Below are positions 24,266 to 32,778 of a stretch of 40,580 nucleotides of DNA, piece by piece. The translations under genes and the position numbers were made by a program. Source of the stretch: Oscillospiraceae bacterium (GTDB lineage: Bacteria; Bacillota; Clostridia; Oscillospirales; Acutalibacteraceae); contig JAQXVY010000031.1 in NCBI GenBank assembly GCA_029225165.1, positions 1 through 40,580 of the forward strand, given 5' to 3'. Every line of letters starts with the position of its first letter. Position 1 is the first letter of the stretch. Below the pieces are notes generated by a model, which made no database searches, had not been told where the DNA came from, and worked only from the letters and a program-made list of their open reading frames with translations.

Positions 24266-25537
24266 GTGGCAAGTTATCATGGTAAGCGTGGAGAAAATGC
24301 AACTAAGGCTCAAAAACAATCAAATAAATCAAAAAATAATAATGACTTTGTAGATATTTCGTCAAGTTCCTCTGTGAAGAATGTCTATAATAGGAAGAAC
24401 AACATAATAAGGATAGTTTCCATTATTATGGCTGTTATTTTCACAATAGCAGGTGGAGCACTTTGCTACGCATCATCTATAATGTCATCCTTAGGCGGAG
24501 CAGATGCTGACGAAAGCAACAAAAAAGAATACAAGGTTGACAAGGACAAGGGTCAGGGCGTTGTAACCGACTCAAAGCTTCTTGAGAATAAGGATGTCCT
24601 CAATGTTCTCCTGTTCGGTCAGGACAAAAAGGAAAGCAAAACCGACTCCGGTCGTTCCGACTCAATGATTCTTGTTTCCATTGACGTTAAGAACAAACAG
24701 CTAAAGCTGACTTCTTTCCTAAGAGATACCTATGTGTATATTCCGTCAGGTGATGATTACGAAGGCTGGAACAAGCTGAACGCATCCTATTCCTTTGGCG
24801 GAGCAAAACTGGCTGTAAAAACCATTGAAAGTAACTTCGGCGTCAAGATTGACCGTTACGGAATAGTTGATTTCAGCGGATTTAAAGAGGTTGTTGACGG
24901 TCTTGGTGGAGTTAAAATTCCAATCACAGGCTCCGAGGCAAGGTATATCAATGCCCAGATCGACTACAACAACCAAAAGTGTAAGCATATTGCCGACAAG
25001 TATTGCGAGTCGATTTATAAAACCGACTCCAAGGGCAACCCGGTGTATGACAGCAGAGGAAATCAGGTAGAAAAGACCAAAAAGGTCAAGCTTAACGGTC
25101 AACAGGCACTTTGGTATGCCCGTAACAGAGGCAGTGACGAAATCAGTTCAACCGAGGTTTTCTCCGGTGACGACTGGGACAGAACGGAACGCCAGAGAAA
25201 GCTTATCAACGCTGTTGTAAACGAATTTAAGGACGCCTCCTTTGTTGACCTTGTGTCAGTTGTAAACAAAATCGGACCAATGGTGCAGACAAACTTTAAG
25301 GAGAACGAAATCACATCTCTGATGACAAGCGCCCTTTCAATCCTGAAATATCCAATCTACCAGTTCCATATTCCGATAGGAGATGATTCTGACCCCAACA
25401 AACTGTGGACTTACGATTCTTACGAGCACTGCGGTTCTGTGGTAAGAATTACCGACTGGGACAAAACAAGAGAACAGCTTGCAGACTATGTGTTTAACAA
25501 GGCTAAGAAAAAGTATCTTTCCAAAAAAGCAGGATAA
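24266..25537 (+). CDS. LytR-CpsA-Psr (LCP) family cell wall polymer ligase
   Basis: A 423-aa protein. A basic, Ser/Asn-rich cytoplasmic tail leads to one membrane helix (about 48-72), then the LCP domain: VLLFGQDKKESKTDSGRSDS with pyrophosphate-binding Arg, LTSFLRDTYVYIP, KLNASYSFGGAKLAV, and DDWDRTERQRKLI. LCP enzymes transfer lipid-linked teichoic acid or capsule glycans to peptidoglycan. The start is GTG 24266 with AAAGGAG seven bases before. It lies close to the TarIJ/LicD/YfhO cluster but on the other strand; it may attach that polymer (inference). Confidence 0.93.
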   Translation: MASYHGKRGENATKAQKQSNKSKNNNDFVDISSSSSVKNVYNRKNNIIRIVSIIMAVIFTIAGGALCYASSIMSSLGGADADESNKKEYKVDKDKGQGVVTDSKLLENKDVLNVLLFGQDKKESKTDSGRSDSMILVSIDVKNKQLKLTSFLRDTYVYIPSGDDYEGWNKLNASYSFGGAKLAVKTIESNFGVKIDRYGIVDFSGFKEVVDGLGGVKIPITGSEARYINAQIDYNNQKCKHIADKYCESIYKTDSKGNPVYDSRGNQVEKTKKVKLNGQQALWYARNRGSDEISSTEVFSGDDWDRTERQRKLINAVVNEFKDASFVDLVSVVNKIGPMVQTNFKENEITSLMTSALSILKYPIYQFHIPIGDDSDPNKLWTYDSYEHCGSVVRITDWDKTREQLADYVFNKAKKKYLSKKAG

Positions 25538-25542
25538 AAAAT

Positions 25543-25565
25543 ATGCGGACGGTTTTCGTCCGCAT
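25543..25565 (+). terminator. Terminator after the LCP gene
   Basis: Perfect 9-bp stem ATGCGGACG (25543-25551) / CGTCCGCAT (25557-25565), followed by TTAATTTAG. The tail is only moderately T-rich, so some read-through into the next gene is likely. Confidence 0.75.
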
Positions 25566-25595
25566 TTAATTTAGAAATTATAGGAGTATAAAACT

Positions 25596-26027
25596 ATGGC
25601 GAGAGTACCCAACAAAACAGAAAATAAGCTCAGGATAGCCTGTTGTGCACTGTACATAGCACAGGTGTTTTTCCTGACGGAAACATATTCATATGTAGTA
25701 GATAAAGCCACAAACAAAGCGGCGGGAATGAGCTGTTTTTCACTTATTTACAAAAGTATTGATGTAGGCTCCTTTGACCTTGCTATATACGGAATTATTA
25801 TGGCTATTATTCCTATTGCCGGATTTTTTGTGTTTTGCTTTGATAAGAGCAGAAATATCAAAAATGTCTACGGTGTTCTCACATCAGTTATAGCAGTATT
25901 TTTGATTCTTTCAACAATAGGTGGATATATAGGCTTTGGCGCAATGATTACCATTGTTCTGTATCTCCCCATAGTTTTCCTGTCAGTACTGGGAATGTTC
26001 GCAAGAAACCTAATTCCACAGGAGTAG
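25596..26027 (+). CDS. Small four-helix membrane protein of unknown function
   Basis: A 143-aa protein with predicted membrane segments at about 13-30, 58-80, 90-110 and 115-135 and a basic N-terminus (ARVPNKTENKLR). TAGGAGT is well placed before the ATG. It follows the LCP gene after a terminator and has no clear promoter of its own, so it may depend on read-through. I do not recognise the family. Confidence 0.65.
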   Translation: MARVPNKTENKLRIACCALYIAQVFFLTETYSYVVDKATNKAAGMSCFSLIYKSIDVGSFDLAIYGIIMAIIPIAGFFVFCFDKSRNIKNVYGVLTSVIAVFLILSTIGGYIGFGAMITIVLYLPIVFLSVLGMFARNLIPQE

Positions 26028-26052
26028 GGCAAGAGGTAAAATCAGCATACCC

Positions 26053-26077
26053 TGTCATTCCGAGCTTGTCGAGGAAT
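26053..26077. repeat. Short interspersed repeat, copy 2
   Basis: TGTCATTCCGAGCTTGTCGA plus five bases; 24 of 25 bases equal the reverse complement of 7804-7828. It lies in the 188-base gap between two convergent genes. Confidence 0.6.
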
Positions 26078-26166
26078 GTGAAAGGAAAGCAGTAGTGCCT
26101 AAATCGACACTAATATGTTATATGAAATTAATGGCTTAAAATCATACTATCATCACAAATAAAAAG

Positions 26167-26198
26167 GGCGGTAACAAATCTTGTCATTTGTCACCGCC
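26167..26198. terminator. Bidirectional terminator between convergent genes
   Basis: A 13-bp stem GGCGGTAACAAAT (26167-26179) / ATTTGTCACCGCC (26186-26198) with one mismatch. A T run lies on one side and an A run on the other. Confidence 0.88.
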
Positions 26199-26215
26199 TA
26201 TTTTTTAATACAAAA

Positions 26216-26770
26216 TCACCACTTTTTCAGCTCGTCACCCTTTACCAAAAATGCCTCCTTAGAAATTTCCGCAAGGGGAGAGTCGCTGTAACTGTCGCTG
26301 TAAAACTTGTCAATCTCACCATTTGGGAACATCTGGTAAAATCTTCTCACTTTTTCTTTTCCGTGACAGTTAATTCCGTCATAAAGTCCTGTATTCTTGT
26401 CAACCTTTGACGCCATAAGGTACTTAATTCCCAACTCCTTGCAAATCGGCTTTAGCAAAAATTCAGGAGATGCAGAAATTATCACATCATCAGCCTTTTG
26501 CTGTTCATAGTACCAATCCTTAATGTTCTTTTTGTGAGATTTCCAAAAGTCTGTAATGTCTTTTTCAACATCAACATAGTGCAAAAATCTGTACATTTTC
26601 TCCTTAAATTCTGTTTTTTCACCCTTTTTACAAATATAAAATTTTGTAAATGCCTTTATGAGAGAGGGAAATGTTTTCACTATCCCCTTATGCCTTTTCA
26701 GGCAAAACAGGTAAAAATCCCTTGTGGAGTCACCGTCATATATGGTTTTATCAAAATCATAGCAGTTCAT
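26216..26770 (-). CDS. HAD-superfamily phosphatase, subfamily IB (SerB-like fold)
   Basis: A 184-aa protein beginning MNCYDFDKTIYDGDST, i.e. the DxDxT nucleophile motif (Asp5, Asp7, Thr9) at the very N-terminus. Motif II is VIISASPEF, and the acidic motif IV is FYSDSYSDSPLAE. A helical cap lies between. The natural substrate is not evident; phosphoserine or lipid-linked phosphates are options in this subfamily. I use ATG 26770, with GAGGT five bases ahead, instead of the longer frame to 26806, since DxDxT normally falls within the first ten residues. Confidence 0.88.
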   Translation of the reverse strand: MNCYDFDKTIYDGDSTRDFYLFCLKRHKGIVKTFPSLIKAFTKFYICKKGEKTEFKEKMYRFLHYVDVEKDITDFWKSHKKNIKDWYYEQQKADDVIISASPEFLLKPICKELGIKYLMASKVDKNTGLYDGINCHGKEKVRRFYQMFPNGEIDKFYSDSYSDSPLAEISKEAFLVKGDELKKW

Positions 26771-26894
26771 AAATACCTCAAAATCAAATAATCGTATCTC
26801 TATCATTATATATGTAAATCATATGTAAATCAACATAATACCAAAATATTTTGCCCCTTTTTGTCTTAACGGTTTTCATTGGAAAATATAACTA

Positions 26895-26923
26895 TTGTAA
26901 GATGTCAAATCTTGTGATATAAT
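26895..26923 (+). promoter_or_regulatory. Strong predicted promoter of the 26958-34618 operon
   Basis: TTGTAA (26895-26900), 17-base spacer, TATAAT (26918-26923), with TGA before the -10 giving an extended -10. The start would be near 26930, just before the ribosome site at 26946-26953. Confidence 0.82.
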
Positions 26924-26957
26924 AAAATGGATTAATTATATGTGTGAGGTGAGCAAT

Positions 26958-27812
26958 TTGTTTGGTTATGTCACAATTTTCAAGGACGAATTGCTCGTCA
27001 GAGAGTTTAACGAGTACAAGGCTGTGTATTGCGGACTTTGCAAGGCTCTTGGCAAGGAATACGGAGTGCTTTCAAGGGCAATACTTTCCTACGACTGTAC
27101 ATTTTATGCACTCTTCCTCTTGGCACTAAAGGGCGATTGCCCCGGTTATGAGAAAAAGATGTGCAGGTGCAATCCACTAAAGAAATGTACCTATATAAAA
27201 GAGGGAAAAGAGTCCTTGTCAAAGGCAAGTGCATTGTCGGTTACAAGTGTGTACTTCAAGATTGTTGACAACATCAGCGATTCAAAGGGCATTAAAAAAC
27301 TCCTGTTTCGCCTTGTAAAGCCTATTGTTAAAAGGTGGAGTAAAAAGGCAAAGGAAAAATATCCCTACATCTACAAGGCTGTTGAGGATATGTCACTTGA
27401 ACAATCAAAGGCAGAAAGTAACCCTGATTGCCACTTGGATATGTGGGCAGAGCCAACAGCAAATATGCTGAAAACTATTTTGTCGGCAGAGGGAAGAAAT
27501 GACAGCGAAAAGCTTATCCTTGGCAATCTCGGCTATCACCTTGGCAGATGGATATACCTGATGGATGCCGTTGACGACTATGAAGACGACCTGAAAAACG
27601 GCAACTTCAATCCCTTTAAAAGCTACAAAGAGGATAATATTAAGGACTATTTTAATCAAGTGCTTAATCAGTCCCTTGCTGAAACATATAATTCCTGGAA
27701 TCTTGTTGATGTCGCCCTTTACGGTGGCATTATAGATAATATATTACTAAAAGGCCTTGGAGAAAAGCAAAAGGCAGTTTTATTTTCGGAGGAAAAGAGA
27801 AATGGTAAGTAA
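26958..27812 (+). CDS. DUF5685 family protein
   Basis: A 284-aa soluble, mostly helical protein. The TTG at 26958 is chosen as start because GAGGTGAG stands five bases before it and the protein then opens MFGYVTIFKDELLVREFNEY, as relatives do; the ATG at 26940 would place the ribosome site inside the gene. Cys motifs: YCGLC (25-28) and a later CRCNPLKKC. Acidic DAVDDYEDDLKNGNFNPF is a conserved-looking core that recalls metal-binding helices in prenyl-transferring enzymes; that is only a resemblance. It overlaps the next gene by 11 bases. Function is unknown. Confidence 0.8.
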   Translation: MFGYVTIFKDELLVREFNEYKAVYCGLCKALGKEYGVLSRAILSYDCTFYALFLLALKGDCPGYEKKMCRCNPLKKCTYIKEGKESLSKASALSVTSVYFKIVDNISDSKGIKKLLFRLVKPIVKRWSKKAKEKYPYIYKAVEDMSLEQSKAESNPDCHLDMWAEPTANMLKTILSAEGRNDSEKLILGNLGYHLGRWIYLMDAVDDYEDDLKNGNFNPFKSYKEDNIKDYFNQVLNQSLAETYNSWNLVDVALYGGIIDNILLKGLGEKQKAVLFSEEKRNGK

Positions 27813-28416
27813 TCCTTATGAAGTTTTGGGTGTTCCTGAAAATGCAACAGACGAACAGATAAAGTCTGCATACAGGGCACTTGCAAAGAAGTATCACCCC
27901 GACAACTATGCTGATTCCCCTCTAAAGGATGTAGCAGACGAAAAAATGAAAGAAATCAATGAAGCATACGATATGATTCTTGAAATGAGGAAAAACGGTA
28001 ATACAGGCTCCGCCTACTCAAATAACGGATATTCCGGTGCAGGTTCATCCTCTAACCCTGTTTTCCAAAGGGTTCGTTCATTTATTATGGCAAACAATAT
28101 TGCTGAGGCTGAACGCATACTGGACTCTATGGCAGAAAGTCAAAAGACTGCCGAGTGGTATTTCCTCAAGGGTATGTGTGCATCAAGAAAGGGCTGGAGT
28201 GAACAGGCATTTCAGTTTATTCAAAGAGCAGTGCAGATGGACCCCTCAAACCCCGAATACAATGCCGCCTACAACAATATGATGCGTAACCGTCAGTACG
28301 GTGCAGGGGCAGGGTACAACCAACCAAATCAGCAGTATGGATGCAGTTGTTGTGATGTTTGCGCCGGTATTATGTGCGCAGATATGTGCTGTAACTGTTG
28401 CGGTCACGGTTGCTGA
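27802..28416 (+). CDS. J-domain (DnaJ-like) protein with Cys-rich C-terminus
   Basis: A 204-aa protein. Residues 4-65 form a J domain with the HPD motif at 32-34 (KKYHPDNYAD). After a Ser/Gly/Asn linker comes a short helical, TPR-like section (AERILDSMAESQKTAEWYFL, then AFQFIQRAVQMDPSNPEY). The last 24 residues hold ten cysteines. J domains stimulate Hsp70 ATPase; the client or target here is unknown. I take ATG 27802 with GGAGGAAAAGAG before it; a longer frame from 27757 is the tail of the previous gene in another frame. It lacks the DnaJ zinc finger of the classic type, so the Cys tail is a separate feature. Confidence 0.88.
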   Translation: MVSNPYEVLGVPENATDEQIKSAYRALAKKYHPDNYADSPLKDVADEKMKEINEAYDMILEMRKNGNTGSAYSNNGYSGAGSSSNPVFQRVRSFIMANNIAEAERILDSMAESQKTAEWYFLKGMCASRKGWSEQAFQFIQRAVQMDPSNPEYNAAYNNMMRNRQYGAGAGYNQPNQQYGCSCCDVCAGIMCADMCCNCCGHGC

Positions 28417-28946
28417 TGAAACGGGGTAATGCGATAAAGGTTGCTGTTGGTGGACTTTTCTCCGCAATGGCACTGGTTTTGATGATGCTGACAGGAGTTT
28501 TTCCCTTTGGAACATACGCTTTTCCTGTTGTAGCGGGTATGATGCTGATTGTAATCTATCTTGAATTTGGTTTCAGATGGTCTATGCTTGTATACGGTGT
28601 AATATCCATAATGTCCATACTCTTTGTTGCGGATAAAGAGGCGTCGCTTTTCTTCTTACTGCTCTTTGGATATTACCCTGTTGTGAAAAGCTTTATCGAA
28701 AGAATAAAAAGCAAAATTATACAGTACATAATTAAGTTTGCCGTTTTCAACGCAGCCGCTGTGTCTGTATATTTCCTTATGCTTTTTGTGTTCGGTCTGC
28801 CGGCTGACGCTTTTCAGCTATTTGGGGTGAACATTCCTCTTGTATTCTTAATTGCAGGAAATTTTGTCTTTTTGATTTATGATTTTGCAATTAATGTGGT
28901 TGTGGCTCAATACTTACAAAAGTACAGGAAAATTTTTTTCAAGTAA
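28416..28946 (+). CDS. Membrane protein resembling ECF transporter S components
   Basis: A 176-aa protein with about five or six helices. The N-terminus MKRGNAIKVAVGGLFSAMAL, then TGVFPFGTYAFP, resembles substrate-binding (S) proteins of ECF importers, but no vitamin-specific motif is seen and no riboswitch precedes it. Its ATG shares a base with the TGA of the J-protein gene (TGATG), so it depends on translational coupling; no separate ribosome site is visible. Presence next to a J-domain gene suggests a membrane partner role, which is inference. Confidence 0.72.
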   Translation: MKRGNAIKVAVGGLFSAMALVLMMLTGVFPFGTYAFPVVAGMMLIVIYLEFGFRWSMLVYGVISIMSILFVADKEASLFFLLLFGYYPVVKSFIERIKSKIIQYIIKFAVFNAAAVSVYFLMLFVFGLPADAFQLFGVNIPLVFLIAGNFVFLIYDFAINVVVAQYLQKYRKIFFK

Positions 28947-28967
28947 CTTTTTAACACGGTGATTCCT

Positions 28968-31160
28968 ATGAACTTAAAAATATCAATCATACGGTTATTT
29001 TCCCTGATAATGACCATAACAATTCTGCTGTCAACAGTACTTATTAACCTTGATTATCTCTCTGTCTCGGCGGCTGAGCTTACAGAAACTGAACCAACCT
29101 CTGCAACCTCCCCTGTTTCTTCAACTTCAGCCTCCTTTAGCAACAAATACAAGGTGACAGCAAACAGAACCTTCTATATGCGAAAAGGTGCAGGTGCTTC
29201 CTGTGATGTAGTAAAAAGCATCAAAAAGGGTACTGCCCTTTACATAACCCAAAGCAGTAAGGGCTACTGGGCAAAGGCTAAGGACAGCACAGGAACAGAG
29301 GGTTATGTTCCAACCAAGTGCATAAATAAAGCCTCAGGCTCATCAATTATAATGAAGAGCAAAACACTTGACGATGTAAATTTAAGGAGTGGTGCCGGTA
29401 CATCATATTCTGTTCTTACCACCATTCCAAAGGGTACAACAGTAAGTGCCGTAGACAACAGCAACCTTGATTGGTTTAAGGTGTCTTACAGCGGAAAAAC
29501 AGGATATATATCCAACTCATATGCCTATATGATGTTCTCAATTCCATCAACTGTACAAGCTCCTACACCAACTAACCCTACAATTTCTACAACAGCACCC
29601 TTAAGTTTAAAATATTCTTCCGCAAAAATGTACAAGGACTGTTATTATCAAATTCCTGCAACCAATACAACTAAGGAAACCATTAAGTGGTCATCTTCAA
29701 ACACAAATGTTGCGTCCATAACATCCGAGGGTATAATTTACGGTAAAGAAACAGGAACAACAACTATCAAAGCTAAAATCAGCAAAAAGACTGTTTCCTG
29801 TACACTAAAGGTTGTGAATATGCCGAGTAGGGTGAATATTTCCAACAAAACCTATACAGCAAACAGGGCAAAGACAATCTACCTTACATCCTCTACATCA
29901 GGAGTAAAGTGGTCAAGCTCAGACACAAGCGTTGCAACAGTAAAGGACGGTCTTGTGCTTTGCAAAAAGGCTGGTAAGGCTGTAATATATGCCAAAACCT
30001 CGTCAGGCTGGGCAACCTGTCTTGTAACAGTAAAGGGCAGAGAGGCAGTTCGTTTTACATACGCAAACCCAAATTCAGCACCAAAGAACAGCAAGGTTAC
30101 ATTCGTTGCAATTACGGATAAATTGCGAACAGGTGTTAAATTTGTAATCACCACAGGAAAAACAAAATATACTGTTGTTGCCTCCTCAAAAACAGCCAAA
30201 GGCGATACATATGTTTGGAAAGGCAGTAAAAAACTAACAATTTCAGGCAAATATTCAGTTGTTGCATATTCACAGTATAACAGAAAGTGGTCAAAGAGCA
30301 ACGGCAGTTACGGCAAGGCATTCGTAACAAAGGTGGACAGCAACACAACAACCTCCTGTGAGGAACGACACGCAAGTAATGATATTATCAACTTTATTTC
30401 AAATTACGAGGGCTTTCTGTCAAATGCAATCTACGACCCGCTGACAAACTTCCCTTGTTTGACCGTTGGCTACGGCAGAGTAATTTATGCAGGAGAAACC
30501 TTCTACAACGGTATGACTAAAGATGAGGCTATGGCTTATCTTGTTGAGTCTGTGGAAACTGACGGTTATGTTTCCAAGACAAACAGATTTCTCCTTGACA
30601 ACAAAATCAAGTTTAATCAGCAACAGTTCGACGCCATTGTAAGCCTTGTTTATAACTGCGGAACAGGTATTTTAACCAACGACAGCGACATTAAAAATTT
30701 ATTCTTCAATACCCACCCTTCATCGGGAAAAAACCTGACAAAGGGTAAAGTAAATATAAAATGTGCATTGCGAAAGGGTGCAGGTTCATCCTATGGAGTG
30801 GTTAAAAATCTAAGCAAAAATGCAAGTGTTACCTTGCTTTCTGCTAAACTTTACAACAAATCCTGGTACAAGGTAAAGGATTCCAAAGGTAAAGAGGGAT
30901 ACATTTCCTACAAGGCACTAACTGTAACATCCTTTAGTACAGCAGGTACAAGGGATTTAAGTAACACAATAAAGCAGGATTTTGTTGAAAATATATTCTG
31001 TTATCATCACGCCGGCGGAGTGTGCTACTATGGACTTCTCTACCGCAGAATAGATGAATGTGAGATTTTCTATCACGGAGATTATGTTCGTGACGGAGAA
31101 AAGAATAAAAATAATTTTGACTATAATTGTGTATGGCACAATCCGTCCTTTGGATGTTAA
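28968..31160 (+). CDS. Secreted SH3/Ig-like/GH24 lysozyme protein
   Basis: A 730-aa protein with signal peptide (MNLKISII..., cut near VSAA-EL). Order: two SH3b domains (about 60-118 and 130-190, with MRKGAGASCDVV and LRSGAGTSYSVL), a Thr/Pro linker, two BIG2-type Ig-like domains (about 215-355), a third beta domain (about 360-455), then a phage-type GH24 lysozyme from about 468. Catalytic residues look like Glu481 (NYEGF), Asp490 (YDPLT) and Thr499 (CLTVGYGR). A third SH3b (about 590-650) sits inside the lysozyme before its last helix (GLLYRRIDECEIF). It should bind and cleave peptidoglycan. ATG 28968 is used (GGTGA upstream) instead of GTG 28959. Confidence 0.88.
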   Translation: MNLKISIIRLFSLIMTITILLSTVLINLDYLSVSAAELTETEPTSATSPVSSTSASFSNKYKVTANRTFYMRKGAGASCDVVKSIKKGTALYITQSSKGYWAKAKDSTGTEGYVPTKCINKASGSSIIMKSKTLDDVNLRSGAGTSYSVLTTIPKGTTVSAVDNSNLDWFKVSYSGKTGYISNSYAYMMFSIPSTVQAPTPTNPTISTTAPLSLKYSSAKMYKDCYYQIPATNTTKETIKWSSSNTNVASITSEGIIYGKETGTTTIKAKISKKTVSCTLKVVNMPSRVNISNKTYTANRAKTIYLTSSTSGVKWSSSDTSVATVKDGLVLCKKAGKAVIYAKTSSGWATCLVTVKGREAVRFTYANPNSAPKNSKVTFVAITDKLRTGVKFVITTGKTKYTVVASSKTAKGDTYVWKGSKKLTISGKYSVVAYSQYNRKWSKSNGSYGKAFVTKVDSNTTTSCEERHASNDIINFISNYEGFLSNAIYDPLTNFPCLTVGYGRVIYAGETFYNGMTKDEAMAYLVESVETDGYVSKTNRFLLDNKIKFNQQQFDAIVSLVYNCGTGILTNDSDIKNLFFNTHPSSGKNLTKGKVNIKCALRKGAGSSYGVVKNLSKNASVTLLSAKLYNKSWYKVKDSKGKEGYISYKALTVTSFSTAGTRDLSNTIKQDFVENIFCYHHAGGVCYYGLLYRRIDECEIFYHGDYVRDGEKNKNNFDYNCVWHNPSFGC

Positions 31161-31169
31161 TGTTAAAGG

Positions 31170-31214
31170 AAACACTGAATAAATCCCGCTAAACGCTATT
31201 TAATCAGTGTTTCA
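31170..31214 (+). terminator. Imperfect hairpin between lysozyme gene and proC
   Basis: AAACACTGA near 31170 pairs with TCAGTGTTT near 31205, extended by AAAT/ATTT with two mismatches. No strong T run follows, so it may be a weak terminator or mRNA-stability element. Confidence 0.45.
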
Positions 31215-31233
31215 TTAAAGGAGAGAAGAGAAA

Positions 31234-32037
31234 ATGGAGAAAACAGTAGGTTTTATCGGTGCAGGCAATATGGCAACAGCAATAATAAACGGTCTTTTAA
31301 AGAACGGCGTTGCCCCTGCAAACAAAATTAATGTGTTTGACATTAGTAAGCAACAGCTTGATTTAATGGCTGAAAAAGGAATAAACACCTTTGCAAATAG
31401 TAATGAAGTGGTTAAAAACAGCGATATTATTTTCCTTGCAGTAAAGCCTCAAAACTATGAGGAGGTGCTTTTGGGAATAAAGGATGATGTGGATAACAGT
31501 AAAATCTTTGTTTCCATAGCCGCAGGAGTTTCAATATCCTATGTTCAAACCACCCTTAACTGTGACTGCAAGGTGGTCAGGGTTATGCCAAATACACCTT
31601 TACTGCTGGGTAAGGGTGCAACAGCCCTGTGTCCCTCACAAAACATCACACAAGAGGATTTTGAAATAGTAAAGGATATGTTCGCCCTTAACGGAACTGT
31701 TGAAGTTTTCGGCGAGGAGCATATGAATGAGATTATTGCAGTCAACGGCAGCAGTCCTGCCTACATTTACCTATTTGCAAAGGCAATGGCAGACTACGCA
31801 CAGGAATGTGGTATTCCATACGAAAATGCCCTTAACCTTGTTGTGGCAACCCTTGAGGGAAGTGCCGCAATGCTTAGGGACAGCGGGGACAGCCCCGATA
31901 CATTAATCAAAAAGGTTTCTTCCCCCGGAGGAACTACAATAGCGGCATTAAGCACTCTTGAAGAATACAAATTCTATGAGGGTATAAAGTCAGCAATGGC
32001 ATCCTGTACACGCAGGGCAGAGGAGCTTGGAAAGTAA
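31234..32037 (+). CDS. proC: Pyrroline-5-carboxylate reductase
   Basis: A 267-aa NAD(P)H-dependent enzyme that makes the last step of proline synthesis. The Rossmann motif GFIGAGNMATAI is at the N-terminus. Further family text: FLAVKPQNYEEVL, VRVMPNTPLLLGKGATAL, VNGSSPAYIYLFA, and the C-terminal SPGGTTIAAL. AAAGGAGAG is before the ATG. It has normal family length. There is no proA/proB in the window, and its position in an operon of envelope proteins is unusual. Confidence 0.95.
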   Translation: MEKTVGFIGAGNMATAIINGLLKNGVAPANKINVFDISKQQLDLMAEKGINTFANSNEVVKNSDIIFLAVKPQNYEEVLLGIKDDVDNSKIFVSIAAGVSISYVQTTLNCDCKVVRVMPNTPLLLGKGATALCPSQNITQEDFEIVKDMFALNGTVEVFGEEHMNEIIAVNGSSPAYIYLFAKAMADYAQECGIPYENALNLVVATLEGSAAMLRDSGDSPDTLIKKVSSPGGTTIAALSTLEEYKFYEGIKSAMASCTRRAEELGK

Positions 32038-32103
32038 TTATATTCATATTTTTCTGTTACCTATCATATTATCTCTTATAAGGACAACCTTGTGGAGGTA
32101 AAT

Positions 32104-32748
32104 ATGAAAGGAATAGTTTTAAAAGTCAGGTCACCAAAGAGTTTTTACAGCAGAAGAAAGGATATTTCCTACTTTTTCAAAAGGTACGGACTGTTCACAA
32201 TGTTTCTGCTTTCAATTCTAATCGGCTTTGCTGTGGGAATTTACGCAGGAACTCATAACAATGAAAGTTTTAGGCAGTCCTTTGACTTTTTGTTTCCAAC
32301 GGACTTTGACACAAGAAAAGCACTGGACTTTATCGGTCTTTTCAGCAGTAATTTTGCACCAATGTTTCTGTTTTTTATAACTGTGTTTTTCCTGGCATTT
32401 TGCCCTTGGGGCAACGCAGTAACACCCCTTATTACAGGCTTCAGAGGCTTTGGAGCAGGGCTTACTCTAACACAGCTTTGCTATCAGGGTGGAGGCAGAG
32501 GCTTTGCGTTCTTTATACTTGCAGTAGTACCGGGATTTTTCATTCTGTCTGCATCAATCTCTTTACAGGGGGAACAGAGCTTTCTATTCTCTTCTCAGGT
32601 CTTTAAGGTGATAATAAAAAGGCAGAACAATGTGCTTAACATCAAGGAATTTGTTATGCGGTCGGGTACATATCTTTTTATGGCTATGCTGTCAGCAGTA
32701 GTAGATACAGTGCTGTTTTTCGCAATTTACCCCGGCTTTAACATATAG
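32104..32748 (+). CDS. SpoIIM-like (stage II sporulation protein M) membrane protein
   Basis: A 214-aa protein with about five helices. A basic N-terminus leads to FLLSILIGFAVGIYAGTH; after a polar stretch comes NFAPMFLFFITVFFLAFCPW and GFRGFGAGLTLTQLC. This resembles the SpoIIM/DUF95 layout. In spore formers SpoIIM belongs to the DMP complex in engulfment; in non-spore formers the fold has other unknown jobs. The start is ATG 32104 with TGGAGGTA before it. Sporulation in this organism cannot be concluded. Confidence 0.6.
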   Translation: MKGIVLKVRSPKSFYSRRKDISYFFKRYGLFTMFLLSILIGFAVGIYAGTHNNESFRQSFDFLFPTDFDTRKALDFIGLFSSNFAPMFLFFITVFFLAFCPWGNAVTPLITGFRGFGAGLTLTQLCYQGGGRGFAFFILAVVPGFFILSASISLQGEQSFLFSSQVFKVIIKRQNNVLNIKEFVMRSGTYLFMAMLSAVVDTVLFFAIYPGFNI

Positions 32749-32778
32749 CATCAAGTATTAATCAGATAAGGAATTTTT

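Noticed and set aside
28968..31160. Prophage endolysin
   Set aside because: It has a signal peptide, Ig-like and SH3 domains and lies in a chromosomal operon without holin or other phage genes.
32104..32748. Evidence that the organism sporulates
   Set aside because: One SpoIIM-like membrane protein is not enough; the family also occurs in non-spore formers.
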